Shown here: one piece after another, positions 21,425 through 34,499 of the stretch
Numbering within the stretch: position 1 is the stretch's first letter
Layout of the letters: each line of letters opens with the position of its first letter
Origin: Seiridium cupressi
Taxonomy: Eukaryota > Ascomycota > Sordariomycetes > Amphisphaeriales > Sporocadaceae
Direction of reading: 5' to 3'
Length of the DNA: 64,000 nt
Assembly (NCBI GenBank): GCA_036674765.1
Contig: JARVKI010000018.1
Coordinates: forward strand, 124,001-188,000
Notes under the pieces: model-generated
The model's input: the letters and a program-made list of their open reading frames with translations, nothing else
What the model was told of the DNA's origin: nothing
Databases searched by the model: none
Made by a program: the position numbers and the translations under genes

Positions 21425-24400
21425 GAGTTTCGTGGCTGTCAGACTTCCTGAACAAAGTTTCCGTGAAGAGCATGATACAATTGGTGGACCATGAACCAGC
21501 TGCATGGTCATTTCATTTCTTCCCTCGCCAGTTGGCCAAACCCTTTGAGTTGAACATGCCAATGCGATATTCATATCTTACTTTGATTTGGCATGTTCTA
21601 GTCAACAAATGCAGTAATTTTCTCGATGGCCTTTTGAGATATCATGATATCAAGGAAGTATGAGGCATTGAGATGTGTAAGACTAGGGGATCAAGGCAAG
21701 CCTGGAAGCCAGAGTGGGCTTCACAAAACTGAACGATGATGGAATTTGGAGGGCGAGTTCTCGATGCGCCTTGTACCATTGAACAGATAACTTCATACTG
21801 AATCACGAAGAGTAGAAGTCAGTCCAGGTTAAGAGCACTGTTTAGATGTATCGCGTTTGGTATGGTAGGACATAGGGCTGGCCATCCTATTATAGAGTGG
21901 CACAAGATAGTCTAGCCAATCAATGAGAGCCTACTCTAACATAAAGTTCACTTCTGACAGACTTTCCCCATGGCGGTACTCCAGTTCCAAATCATCGGTC
22001 TTCATGCTTACTTGAAGTATTTTAGAGAATGGCCCAGACACGAATCTCAAACAAATAGACATGGTTTTCGTCGTATCTCATCTCATGCCTGCATATATGC
22101 TCAACTTGATCATCAGCCAAGGTCATACTGCTAATCGTGCCTTGTAGTATCTTACCTTGGACACTTTTTGTTTTTGTTTATTTTTACTTCTCGTGGAAAA
22201 GGGTTTTCACCAATTGGCGGACACCTCAAAGTCTTTCCCGCAGTCCTGGAAGAGCATCATCAGTCCTTTCTTTTCTGATACCCACAGTCGCAACAGGGAG
22301 GTCCGGAGGAGGCCGAGAGGGATGTTTCCTTGAATCGGCAGCCAATACTTTGCTTTGCCCAATTGTGGCTTTTGTTGGAGCGAATTCCCAGGCAAAAGAA
22401 CCACATAACTCATATCTCATGTCTGATGACTAGGTAGGTTTGGTATCTTCGTCAAAGGCCGAATGGTATGTTGGAACGACGAACGATCTGGCTCTGGAAT
22501 TGTTTGGAACGGCACCTATGACATCATCCAGTGTTTTCCGTATGTATACTCATTCAAAAGATAGCGCGTCTCAGACCATCAGAACCCGGCCGATGGGCGG
22601 ACATGGTTTACTGTGACTATGCGAAGTCTCCATAGGCCAAGCGAGGGTTTCCTCAGATAAGCCGGACACGGGCCGAGTTGCCTTTCGGGTCAATGAACGG
22701 CGGTTTCTTGAACCCCTTTTCTGGAACCTCGGGAGGGCAAAGGTGTCCCCATTGTAATGCCACGTAGTGGAGGGGTTTATATATAACTCTAAGACAACCC
22801 GCCTAGTCAGTCCAGGTGGGGGTTTGTGGATTGATAGGTAGAGTGATGTCCGGAAGAAGGACCGAGAGAGGAGACTTCAGCATGTCAGGCATCTGGCATG
22901 TGCAAATGCATTGCTCGTAACTGTAACTAAAATGCGTGGTGGAGCTGTGACATGACGTGTTGTGGTTCAATGTCAATTTTCCCAGTTGTGTTTCGCAAAC
23001 AACAGCTGCAAGGGCTGGCATACCGGTGGTATAATTAGAGATGCAAGGGACTTTCGTTCCTCCTGATCAACAGTCCCCGAGGCCGAGGCGCAAAAGATTT
23101 TTACGAAGGAAGCGGTGCGTCAGTATATTACTGGTAAGATCATGCTATCGACCAAGACAACGCTGACCGTTGTGGGTGGACAAAACCCAGGTGCCGTGTC
23201 GCTCGATATGAATGACCTCGGCCACAACCCAGCTGCGTGAGTGGTGGTGACGGGTCATGGTAAGCTGACATTTCGGGTCGAGGGATTGCGACCTCTGGTG
23301 AGGATCGCGGCAATGTCAATCATGTCATGGTTGTCGCGTGGATATCTGATGACCTGCACAGATGGCGCCGGGCGGGATTGATATCGAAAGTTGAGTACAT
23401 GCGCTGCTCTCCGCCTTGGATGCTGAAAGTGGCATGTGAAGGTGCAGCCCGAAGACGGCCTCAACAACAACAGAAAGGAAGGTTAAAATGCACTTGGGTG
23501 TAAGATTACTCAGCGAAAGCCCCCTAGCAGATCGCGGATAGGTGCAACCTGGGTTTTATTTAAGATCATATTGTGTACTGGAATTGTCCCCCTCGTTGCT
23601 GAAAAGAGCAATGATAGTCCAATAGAAGTCGCGGAAACGGCCCTGTATGGATGGCTGTACTATGTATATTCGCCAACTATTGACGGCCAAGCTGTGAGCC
23701 CAGCCGCGGGGGCCCCGTATCTGACATTAGCCATTCAGCTCGTGTAACTTGATATGACGGCGAGACATAGAACGGCTAATGAATCCCAGACATCTGGAAG
23801 GCGCCTAGAAAAACTTCATCCGCGTGTCTAGCCCAATAGCCTCTGACATCCGTGGTGTAACTTACTCCCTACCGACCGTCTTGAGCTTAATCTGTGGCGA
23901 GCGTAGATATTGTCGGAGCATTGGGCTAGGGACATCGGTCCTTCAACCGCAATCGTCACGTAACGCGTCCACGCTGCTCCCATCACAAGTCTCCCGGGGC
24001 ATTTCGAAGTAAATTTGAGATTTGATATCCGACTGGGTGGCTGAACCAAGCTGGAGCAATCTCCCCATGAACACACTTGTAGATTGCGATGCTCGTCGGC
24101 TGGTTCGATATCGAATGTTTGAAGACAAAGGATCAGGTGCTTGGGGACTAGCGCTGTCCCGAGGCTCTGTATCCTGTCGTTGACGCGGCATGACTTGAAC
24201 CAAACGCTTCGAATGGTGGTGTCCAACCCGAATTCTGGCCTGACTGTCAGCGTGCAGACACTGAGGAGGTGAAGGTGGTCGCCTCCTGCCAGTGCCGGCC
24301 TCTGCGTATCATGACTTTTGCAGGTTGCTTTTGCCCATGCCTTTGCCTCAATCTGGAAGACGACGACTTGGACAAGTAGCGCAGACCCCTGCACCTGTTT

Positions 24401-25726
24401 CCACAAACGGGCATCTTGAACAAGATATTCCGCACTTGTGTTCGGGAAAAGACGCACACGTATGCATCTATGCATCGTGGCACGTCCGATCATTCCCTCT
24501 TTACATAGTAGTACATAGTCAGACGGTGGCTACCTCAGGCCGGTCCGAGGGTGCGAGGAGGATGGAACACTGCCAGGGCTGTTCCAAGACCTCGTCATAC
24601 TGCATGGCATGGCACTCACCACATTCTACCGAGTACATGTAATTACGTGAGTTCGTTTTTGTTATGGATCAATAATCCCCCACATCGACTTTCTCCAACG
24701 TTGAAGAGCTGCCACGAACCTTCTCTCTGCGGTACATTAGGGAGCAAGTAGCCAAATGCAGCCCAAAACCTTGTCCGCCTATAATTAGTGCATTCGGCGG
24801 CAGGGAATCCGTGCTGCCCATGCATTCTCGATACATTACCTCTCCTGCTTGTAAACTGAGTTTTGAGGTTGGTCTCACCAAAAAGAACGCCTCTTTGAGA
24901 TATATCAGTTCGATACGTGCCGCTCAACAAGACTTCACGCTCTATGCTAGGTCAGGCCTGCAGATGGTGCAAATTTCCCCACCAAGCATAAGGAGCAGCT
25001 GAGCTGAGCTCATACCTATTATAGAAAGGCAGAGACCACACCATCATCACCGCTAGAACAACAACGACAAGCTGCTAGCAGCTATCCTGCCCAGAAGAAA
25101 ATCTCGGCAGCAGCACCAGCACCCAGCAGCCGCCCCTCGTATCGACCTACTGTCCTTTCTCTCCCCCCATCCTCTCGTGGGGTTGCAGGTGAAAAGGTCA
25201 AGCCAACTCTCCGGCCAGGGACCAAGACCGACCTAGCAAAAAGACAACATCTGTTCTATTGAGTTTTGACCATCCTGGCCACCATCCTTTCGGCTGAACT
25301 CGGTATCAATAATCAAGATCCAGCAGCTCTGCGCATGCGAATTACCTCACTACTACACGCCTGGCCCCGCCCTGCGGCGACGCCTACCAGTCAGAGCCAC
25401 TAAGATCTGGGCCATTTCAGTAGTGAACCTACCCACTGCCCGCTTTTTTTCTGTACCGTCGCCTGCTCCCTTCCAACCATCGAGCTGCGTCCCAGAAATC
25501 CCAATCCCAAATCCCAATCCCAATCCCATCGTCCCCTCACCTGTACAGTTCTTTCCCCACGGCGCCGCATCGATCGACCGGAATCATCACCAACCTCACC
25601 ACAACTCACTCCAGTCTGCAGTCTTCTCCTCGCCGAGTCGCCAACTAACGACTGCTCGAACCACTCGACCCCCAACCATCAACCGACCTGACATTGAGCA
25701 ACCCCTCCCACTTTCTGCTCACCACA
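21425..25726. other. Long intergenic region, no gene seen
   Basis: About 4.3 kb between plus-strand genes. ORFs such as 23828-24493 (-, 221 codons) and 22137-22433 (+) have neither G/C-biased third positions nor a domain. The last ~600 bp (from about 25080) is C-rich and contains a short CCCAAT/CCCAAAT-type repeat at about 25495-25535; it is probably the promoter or far leader of the kinase gene. Confidence 0.45.
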
Positions 25727-25788
25727 ATGTCTGGGTCGGATGGCAGCTACGACCTGCTTCGGCGGGCAACACAGGCGATGATGTCAAG
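25727..25788 (+). other. Candidate upstream coding exon or uORF before the Sch9-type kinase
   Basis: ATG at 25727 in good context (CACAATGTC) opens MSGSDGSYDLLRRATQAMMS and runs into a consensus donor AAG/GTAAGC at 25789, after 20 codons plus two bases. It looks like a genuine first exon, but I cannot place its partner: the obvious acceptors up to 26922 do not lead into the kinase frame without a stop. It may be an upstream ORF in the kinase leader, or the first exon of another small gene inside 25727-26380. Confidence 0.35.
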
Positions 25789-26922
25789 GTAAGCAAACCC
25801 ACTTTCATCCTCGCCCTCACTTCCTTGCATGTATCCCCAACTGCTGCTGCGCTCCCTATCCACCTCCCCCTTACCGGGACATTGGCCCCTCTGCATCGCA
25901 ATTTCACAATGCCGTTGCAAATTGCACCGCTGCTTCATGCTGCCCGGAATCTGCTCGTGGGATCTGCTGGCAATTGCCAAATGGCGGGAAGAACGGCCAT
26001 TCCATTCAGCCCGTATTCCCAGCTTCGGACTTGGGCGAACCACTCCCAGCGCTGGACCCTGGACTCCAGTCTTCCGTCTCGGGTGTGGCGAGGGGTAATA
26101 GTGGATGTGGGCTGTTACTACCGAGCGATTCAAGCGGTCCGTTGGCGCGACCCTAGACACGATCAAATGTCGGGCACACACGAAAAGAGGGTCCGACCTA
26201 TTCTCGAGTCAGGCAAGTGCTTGTACCCAAGCCTCCAGCACCTAGCATCAAGCAACCGCTCGTCGGTATTGCGGCAGCCCTGTCTCCAATGCCATTTGCG
26301 ACAGCATCGCGGGTTACGCGCTGCACCTGTGCATCACGACAACACCGCCTCATGACACAGCAATGCAGGCCAGCTCCGTGCTGCGGTAGGTGACCACGCC
26401 GAGCGAGCAACGCTTATCACGCTCGAGCAAGCCTGACTCGCCTTCGGCGTCTACCCAAAACGGCTCACCAGGGATTGATATCTGCAGCAAAGTGCTTGCC
26501 TTGGACTCCTATGGACCCCACCTCAGAATGCGACCCTCACCTATGCCCCCACTCCGAAACCTTCAACCACATGGCGTGAAGCTCCGAAGCCCTGGGCTTA
26601 ATACCTGGAAACGCCCGCCGACGGATCTTGTGAAATTTTCAACAGCCTCCCACATTCTCTTCCTGCAAACCTCTGTCTTGCAGCTTCATTGTCGCCCTGA
26701 CTGTAATGTCCAAGGGACAGAACTACTTCTCCTGTTGGGAAATGCGAGGTTCTTGGGTGTCTGTTCTCAGAAAGCCGCCTTAGCTCTGTTTTTACAGGGC
26801 CGTTTTTGGTTCCTGCCAATCGAAATTCTATTTTTATTTTATACTTTTCACTTCACTCCTATACCCTACCGCAGCAGCCCTTTCCCTCGAAGATCCCGTC
26901 AATTTGAGTCAAAATAGCAAAG

Positions 26923-29648
26923 ATGACTGGTATTAACGTTCACAGCCGGCAGGGCGCCTCGGATAGCGAGGGGGCGGATCAGATTGGATCCGACACTCCA
27001 AGGTCCGGTGTCGCTACGCCTCAACCGGATCTGCAAGATAAGCGGCTTCCCGGTATCTTGAGCTATTTTGGCCAGGTTCGTTCAAAATCCTTGAGTCTCT
27101 TTCAGTCCACCTCGTCGCCTTCTGCCCAAACACGAGAGCCCGAAAACGCACGCCCTACCACGCCCCGGAAAGAGAAGGAAGCCAGCCTACTACCGGATCA
27201 ACTACCCAGCCCCGACGATGAGCAGAACTCCGTACCTGAGGGGATGCCTCTCCTTCCTCATGAGAGAATCACGCCCCCGGAAGAGGGGGACTCGTCGCAA
27301 CAATCAGTTTCCCAAGTGAACCCCTACCCCACACCTCCTTGTTCGAAGACACCATCAGAACGGGGGCTCAAACTGAGTGACGCGAGTGGTGAGGCCATGG
27401 ACGCCTCGCGGAGAACGTCTCTATCCCAAGCTTTCAGGCACAGAAAGAGTATCTCAGAAGTCCCGCAGCCCAAGTCTCGGCGAACTAGTCTGGCATCTCC
27501 TCTGACAGGCGTCGTAACTGCATGGAGTGCTGTCGGTCAATTGTCCCATCCCGGCCAACGCTCTGCTTCAAGCACTCCCAGTTCTCCTACCGTGAAAGCC
27601 CCTTCGACAACCCAAGACAGTTATTTCTCCAAGTCCGCTTCAGTTGATCGGCTAAAGAAGCTAACTAACGATGGTTCGGAAAAGAGCGGTCCGCCGACAC
27701 CTACTCGAGCATTGTCCACTACACAGACTTCACAGGCAGAAGCAAAGCCGTCCTCGAGACAAAACAGTGACAATGCAGACTCGACCACAAGCGGCACGCA
27801 GACTCCGATTTCGTCTCAGACTGGTGGAGCAAAGGCTCCCACTTTCAAGGGAAAGTTAACGATCAAGATTCTCGAAGCCAGGAATTTGCGCAGGAGCCGC
27901 GATCCATATGTGGTAGCTGTGTTCCAACGTAGTGAACTCATTTCATCGGGACCAAGAACTTTCGAAGACGAAGACGACTTGAGTCTGCCTCCGCCAGCAG
28001 CTGGTGGCATCCCGATTCAGCGACAAGGGAGTGACTCTGGCCGAATGGCGATTCCGATGAGAAGCCGTCAAAGCAGCAATACCAGCATTGGTGACTACAA
28101 CACATTCCGTAACCGCACAAGACGTTCTTTCACAAGTCCCAAATGGGATGCTGAAGCTGTCTTGTATGTTCATACTGCCCAACAGGAGATATTGCTTGCT
28201 AACTGCCCCTTAGTGATGTTGTGGACTCGGATATGCTTGTTGATATATCAGTATACGATCACGGTCCTAACGGAGAGGATCTTCTTGGCCACGTGGACTT
28301 CCAGGCCAAACAGTCAGCATCTGACGATCCAGTGCGAGGCTGGTTCCCATTAAAGGGCAATGCCGACACGATCGCCGAACACACACCTACCGGCGAAATC
28401 TACGTTGAGGCCATTTACCATGGCAACGAGAAGAGGCACTACGGACCCGACGACTTCCAGATTTTGAGACTCATCGGAAAGGGAACTTTTGGCCAGGTGT
28501 ACCAAGTACGTAAGAAGGACACTGAACGGATATACGCGATGAAAGTGCTGTCCAAGAAGGTCATTGTTCAAAAGAAGGAAGTTGCACACACGGTCGGCGA
28601 AAGAAATATCCTTGTCCGGACAGCCACGTCTGAGTCTCCATTCATCGTCGGCCTGAAGTTTTCCTTCCAGACTCAGCAAGACCTGTTCTTGGTCACGGAC
28701 TACATGTCCGGTGGCGAACTTTTCTGGCATTTACAAAAGGAGGGACGTTTCGATGAGAAGCGCGCCAAGTTCTATATTGCGGAACTGATTCTGGCGATAC
28801 AACACCTTCACTTTAACGACATTGTCTATCGCGATCTGAAGCCCGAGAATATCTTGCTGGATGCCAACGGCCACATCGCACTTTGCGACTTTGGTCTGTC
28901 CAAAGCAAACCTTACCAAGAATGATACTACAAATACGTTTTGCGGCACAACAGAATACCTTGCTCCTGAGGTCTTGTTGGACGAAGCCGGTTACACGAAG
29001 ATGGTTGATTTCTGGTCTTTGGGCGTTCTTGTCTTTGAAATGTGCTGTGGGTGGAGTCCCTTCTACGCTGAGGACACGCAGCAGATGTACAAGAACATTG
29101 CCTTCGGCAAGGTGCGGTTTCCGAGAGACACTTTGTCTCAGGAAGGCCGGAACTTTGTCAAGGGTCTCCTGAATCGCAACCCTAAGCATCGTCTTGGTGC
29201 ATTGGATGATGCTGAGGAGCTCAAGCGCCACCCATTCTTCGCCGACGTGGACTGGGATGCTTTGTCTAAAAAGCTCATCACCCCTCCATTCAAGCCCAAG
29301 CTGAAGTCTGAGACAGACGTTTCCTACTTTGATCCAGAATTCACCAATGCGCTCAACACCAACGGCTCGTTGAATGAGCGCGCTCAGCAGCTTGCAACGG
29401 GCTTTGCGACTTCGACACCTCTGTCGCCCACCGTGCAAGCCCACTTTCAAGGTTTCACGTTTGTGGACGAAAGTTCCCTCGACGACCACATGGCCGATCG
29501 CTATGATGATGATGAAATGCGGGACACCCGCCGGGACAACGACTGGGACGAACTTGATGATATTGATCTTCGAAAGACGAACAGGATGAGTGGCATCGTT
29601 CGCACAGGTGCCAATGATGAGCCATTTAACTCACACTTTGACATGTGA
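26923..29648 (+). CDS. sch9: Sch9-type AGC serine/threonine kinase with C2-like region
   Basis: Exons 26923-28163 and 28214-29648 encode 891 residues. The N-terminal ~300 residues are Ser/Pro-rich and disordered. A C2-like segment (GKLTIKILEARNLRRSRDPY to DVVDSDMLVDISVYDHGPNG) spans the splice site. The kinase domain starts near residue 495: GKGTFGQVY, YAMKVL (Lys ~524), YRDLKPENI, CDFGLSK, CGTTEYLAPEVL with activation-loop Thr, and WSLGVLVFEM. An AGC C-terminal tail follows, with a turn-motif region (STPLSPT) and a hydrophobic motif FQGFTFVDES. This order is that of yeast Sch9 and its filamentous-fungal orthologues, which act in TORC1/nutrient signalling, growth, ageing and development; Pkh/PDK1 and TORC1 phosphorylation is expected at the loop and tail sites. 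The leader is long with upstream ATGs, suggesting translational control. Confidence 0.93.
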
Positions 29649-32499
29649 TGAGGCAGGGTCGAAGTTCGTCTAGCACCATTCTTCGACGACACTTGCACGC
29701 TTTGGCAGTGTATCAAAACATTTCCCGAACCTTTCAGCATTACTTGCATGCATGAGCCGGCTTTTTTAATTTGTTTGCATTGGTGGTAATGGTCTTGCAC
29801 TTCAGAGGTCGACGGGGGGAGGGGGCGTTCGGATCTGCAAGATAATGCATCATGGCACATACAGACAGACAGACAGAACGTTGCAGAAACACCTTTATAA
29901 AAGCATGGAAAGCATCTAGGCTCAGTTCACGATGGGAATCTGTGCTAATGGGATCATGGATGTTTGATGGCGATGGTCTGGGGTGGATAATCACTTGTTA
30001 TCACTTCCCAAGGCACACCAAGTCGCCACAAAGGGTGGGCTGTGCAGTTGTGCCGTGGTGGTTATGGTCGGTGATGTCAAGATTCCCGATGGACGCATGT
30101 GATTGTCAAAACTCAATAGGAGCATATGATTTAGAGAACAGCCATTGATGCTTGCACAAATTGACTACACCTAATTCGCGCTTTCTTCGTTGACAATACT
30201 CTTGACTTGGACCAAGAACAAGCCCCGTGGATCGTGACATGGCGTTAGGCCTTCCTTGAGCTTGCAGCCTGGTTGGTCAAACCAAAAACCAGTCATGATC
30301 ATCTCTCCCATAGTAGACTACAGCAAGAACTGATCAATTTTCTAGGCGGGCATGAAATGGTAAGGAGCCCTGGCGTGGAATCCTTCTCTTATATTGTACA
30401 CTCCATTAGGAGGATAGTATTCAGAACGAACACTTCCTACGAATTGTCCAAATGGGAAGAAAGCCAAGCATTGCTGAACGCAAGCTGTTTGAGCTGTTAT
30501 GATGTTCTAAGGTCGTGAATCAGTAGCAATTTGCGTGGGAGGGGAACAAGAGGAAAAAAACAGGGTGTCCCTCTAGCTACTTGAAAATAGATTATGGAGT
30601 AAATGGTGTTGCTGTGTCATGTCTGTCCATAACGCTTTATTTACGAGTGATTCTATACCCGTGGCTGGGTCTCGGGAGATGGGCGGCCGGCGCCATAGAG
30701 GCTCCTGGTGTTTGCTTGGAGTTTGGCTCTGATTCGTTCGGCTACAGGACTCTCCTGTTCCGTAAGTGCTCCGTTGACAGATCTCGGATTTTGTGCTGGT
30801 TGCAAGGTGCAAAATGCACTGAATTGGTGTACCGTTTCTTTCGTAGGCGACTGTTCCAGCTCTGAACATTGTGGTGTTATCGAGATGATTGCCGATGCCA
30901 TTGGGGTGTGGTTGTAGATGGCATCCTCCTCTTCATCATTGAGCCGCAATCGTTGTCTACTGTACTGGTCCGCTCGACGAACCGACTGTGTCCTATGCGA
31001 GTCCGTATGCCCACGACCGGCTTCATAGCAGGTTATGATGTAGGGATCATCTATGATGACTGTTGTTAAGGCCCGACGGTGGCCAGACGTCATGTCGAGG
31101 TATGTTTCCTATAAATCTGTACTGGGTTGGTTCCCTCTGGCTGGGAGAATAGTATAACCAAGACGGAGGCCATCGGAGAATCCTGTCGTCGGTGCGGAGA
31201 AGGGTGGTGGAGATAAAGTGGCAGCGATGTAATGGTTAACACGGTCAGCTAACGCGAGTGTGAATTGATGCTGGGACAGACGGTGTTGTCTTCCCCTTCC
31301 AGGTGTAGGCAAGTGAATGATGGGCCTTGTGATACCAAGCCATACGGGAAGGTCTTGCATATGTAATCTGTAATGGCCCGTGTGATTGATTATAAACGGC
31401 TCTTGCTTGCAGTGTGGTGTGCTGGGGTATAGATGGAGCATGAGATAAACGAGCATAAATGATAGAGCAAAAGCAGTGTAGGAAAAGCGCAGAAAGGGTA
31501 TATCACCAAGCTCATTTGTTTCTGTTTCCATTCGTCAAAAGGTCTCCTGATGACGCGTCCAGTATAGAGAGACTGCCACCTTGGTGAAAAGAGGGACGTA
31601 CGGTCACTACACGTCCAGTGTACACTGTTGGCTTGCGAGATGGCATCAGAGGGTTGGGACTATCCACTATTTCATAGGGTCATCACCACTTCTTCTCATG
31701 GGAGGACTTTTAGAGTGGTGTTTATATTCCAAATCCATGGCCTGTATTCAGGAAGAGATCGGTAGTTGGGAAGGGGAAGTAGCAGTAGTTCCTTTTATAA
31801 TCGAAAACTGTGAAGCAAACGATAATGTGGGTTTGCGATCTAGGATGACTTGCCATCGGGATGACACATACAACCCACGATTAAGGTTTGCACAACACCA
31901 AGCACATCCCCTGCTGTGCTTACAAGCAACATGTGGTTTGACAAATAGCAATTCCACGATAGAGAGCAAATGTTGTGCCTGTCCCATCACAGTGTGTATG
32001 CATCCATTGGGTGAAGTGAACAGTTTGGCCACGAATGGCAACCTGATCAATTTACAATGCCGCTGGTCGGTCTGTGATTATTCTCCAGGGGAATAATTGT
32101 CTCGGATCGCAATGCCAAATGTCAGAACTGGTGCCGTAGATCACGATTTTATAGCCACGATGTGAGGCATATTCGGATCTAAATGGTGATCTCTTATTGA
32201 GGTTCTGATGGTCCGGTGCGACTAACGCTGATACGCTAAACACAGATGAAGCATGCAAATCTTAAGAGAACGCAACGAGTTGCGTGAGGGATAAATCGGG
32301 ACCAGGTTCTTCGTGATTCGTGAAGACAATCCTAGGGTAAATGTACAACGGATTACAGCTTTTCCTCCCCTGCTTATCGCCGCCCGCCTTGATCGGCGTC
32401 CTTTGCGTCTACAATCAGCCTCGCCTCGCTCCTTCGTATCATCCACTGCTCTCCCCCATCGCATGATATCTTCAGTAATTGATTCGTGATTCGACTCGT
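29649..32499. other. Long intergenic region, no gene seen
   Basis: About 2.85 kb between the 3' ends of the kinase gene (+) and the ATP synthase subunit h gene (-). It contains scattered ORFs up to 171 codons on both strands with no motif, splice framework or third-position bias. Confidence 0.5.
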
Positions 32500-33215
32500 C
32501 TAGTGGTGGGCGGGCTCATCGTCCTCTTCCTCGACCAACCAGTCCTCAACAACGGGGGCGGCGGTGCCCGGGGCTACGGTCTCCTGGCCCTCGACCTCGA
32601 CGGCCATGCTCTCGTACTCCTTCAAGCTGCTGGCAAGATCGGTCTCCTCGGGGGACTTGGGAGCCTGGGGGGCGGAGAAGGTCTGGACTTGGCCAACAGC
32701 GTCGGAGTCCTTGACGGGTGTAGGCTTGTAGGCCTTAAGTTCCTTCAGGTAGAGCTCCTGGACGAAATCGGCTGCAATTGTTCGTTAGTTTACGTTTCGC
32801 CATCTAGATAGCGTAGCTGCGAATCTGGAAAGCAAAAGGCAGCCGAAAGAAGAGCGGCGTGGATATTTGACGCGCAGAATCGTGGGCCGGACGGCTGGAG
32901 GTGATTTGCGTCTGGATGCTCCACCTCCTTTCCAAGCTCTGGTCCTCAAAACCACCGAATCCATCTTCATCCTCAATCGGGCTACGTGCTGGAGAGTCGG
33001 ATGCAAGTTCGATAGCTACGTACCTCGTCGCGACACAGTCGGTGCGATGAAGCCTCTGACAGCGTTCACTCTCGCCACGCGGGAGATGGCCGAAGCGGCC
33101 GAGCGAGCAGTCTGTACACGAGGCAATTCTCATTAGTGGACGGTTTCTGGGGGTATAAAAATATTGTGCTGGTGCTCAATGGCAGACGTACCGAGGCCCT
33201 GAGTTGAACGAGCAT
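32500..33215 (-). CDS. atp14: Mitochondrial F1Fo ATP synthase subunit h
   Basis: Three exons (33215-33192, 33111-33024, 32771-32500) encode 127 residues. The first exon is only 24 nt (MLVQLRAS). The first two exons form a basic, hydroxylated presequence (TARSAASAISRVARVNAVRG) for mitochondrial import. The mature part begins ADFVQELYLKELKAYKPTPV and continues with SDAVGQVQTFSAPQAPKSPE, the conserved block of fungal subunit h (Atp14). The C-terminus is very acidic and ends EEDDEPAHH. Subunit h is a peripheral-stalk component that links F1 to Fo in the inner membrane and is required for assembly. The 252-nt second intron is long for this window. Splice sites are all GT/AG with matching phases. 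Confidence 0.92.
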
Positions 33216-34499
33216 ATTGTCCGATGCGGGGGGATGCTCAATTGACGGTGAGGTTGGTGATGAGGAGGAGCTTTTTATGAGGTCTTTCGGTTATCGAAAC
33301 GTTCGACTTGCGGCTAGCGCTCTGGATTTTCCTGCTTCCAGCCGTGTCCAGTCACGTGACGCCGCGAGCCAGAGTATGTGGGTCCCTGGAGAGTGGAAAC
33401 TGGAGCTGGCGCAGGGACTGGGCAACTTTATTGTTATCGGGGGAATTTGGGTTTTCGGACTTGGGGGCAACAAACTGCGACGGCAACTTCTTTGTTGGTG
33501 GACGATTTGAATGTAATGGATGAGAAACTGACAACGACTGGATCCCCGGGGCCTTGCTAGATTCTTATCTTTCGATGCACCCAATACGGACCATATTATC
33601 CGTGCAGCTGCTCTATGATGACGGAGACACCACCCGCTACGCTCTAACTCCAACGTGTGACGACATGGAGAGCTGCTAGCCCGAGACAGCACTCAGATCA
33701 CTGCTCTCTAGCTCGTCCTCGCCTCCATCGGTCACCATAAATGCATCACCTCGACCGCATATAGCTAAACCCAGTACCATCATCGTGGTCCAGCCCTTCT
33801 CCCCGCATTACGTCTGCAGCCACTTCTGGGGCTGCTGGGATTGCCGTTGGACCTGTCACGAAACCTCAGGTATCGTACATAAGGCTCACCATGCCCAAGT
33901 GGCGTAGTTCTCAAAACCTATGTAGGTAGCCATACGCTGAACCCAACTACGGAGCGTCCAAGGCTTGGTTGAGTTAAGATCCAGCTTCCCCCATAAAACC
34001 AGGTCACGGCTGTAGCATTCTTCACCCATGCCATGGAAAGTCTATTTTGACGTCCCATTTTTCATCAACGCATTTTTACCCACCCATTATGACACAGGGG
34101 ATTCGGAATTAGGAGTCATGTCTATCACACTACTTAGGTATAGAATAACCTAGACTAAATCCGGTTGTGTATAATAAGAGGTCCATGAGGATAATGTGGA
34201 GTGTCACCTCATGATCTAACAGGCTCCTTTCTCGTGCAACAGTTGAGCAAGGGATTTGACTTACATGGCGACATCAGTAAGACACTTGCAATAACCTTAC
34301 AGAGAAATTTCTGATCGCATACAAACGCAAAGTGAAGTTGAGATGCTGATATGAACATTGTGTATTGGCCTTCAACATCGCCATCCTCATGATTGAACTC
34401 CATTTTGCTCTCTGGACTGATGCGTGGTGACTCTGCAATGACAATGCGTGGTCATCGAGCAAATTTATGAGCTCGCAAATGTCTTTATTCTGGCAAACC
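33216..34499. other. Intergenic region, no gene seen
   Basis: About 1.3 kb upstream of the subunit h gene. The first few hundred bases (33216-33560) should be its promoter. Nothing coding is recognised. Confidence 0.45.

Noticed and set aside
23828..24493. 221-codon ORF on the minus strand with an ATG
   Set aside because: No third-position bias, no domain or hydrophobic pattern of a known family, and no promoter or splice context; likely chance in a long intergenic stretch.
25495..25540. CCCAAT/CCCAAAT repeats resembling telomeric units
   Set aside because: Only a few irregular copies inside a C-rich leader; not TTAGGG and not at a chromosome end.
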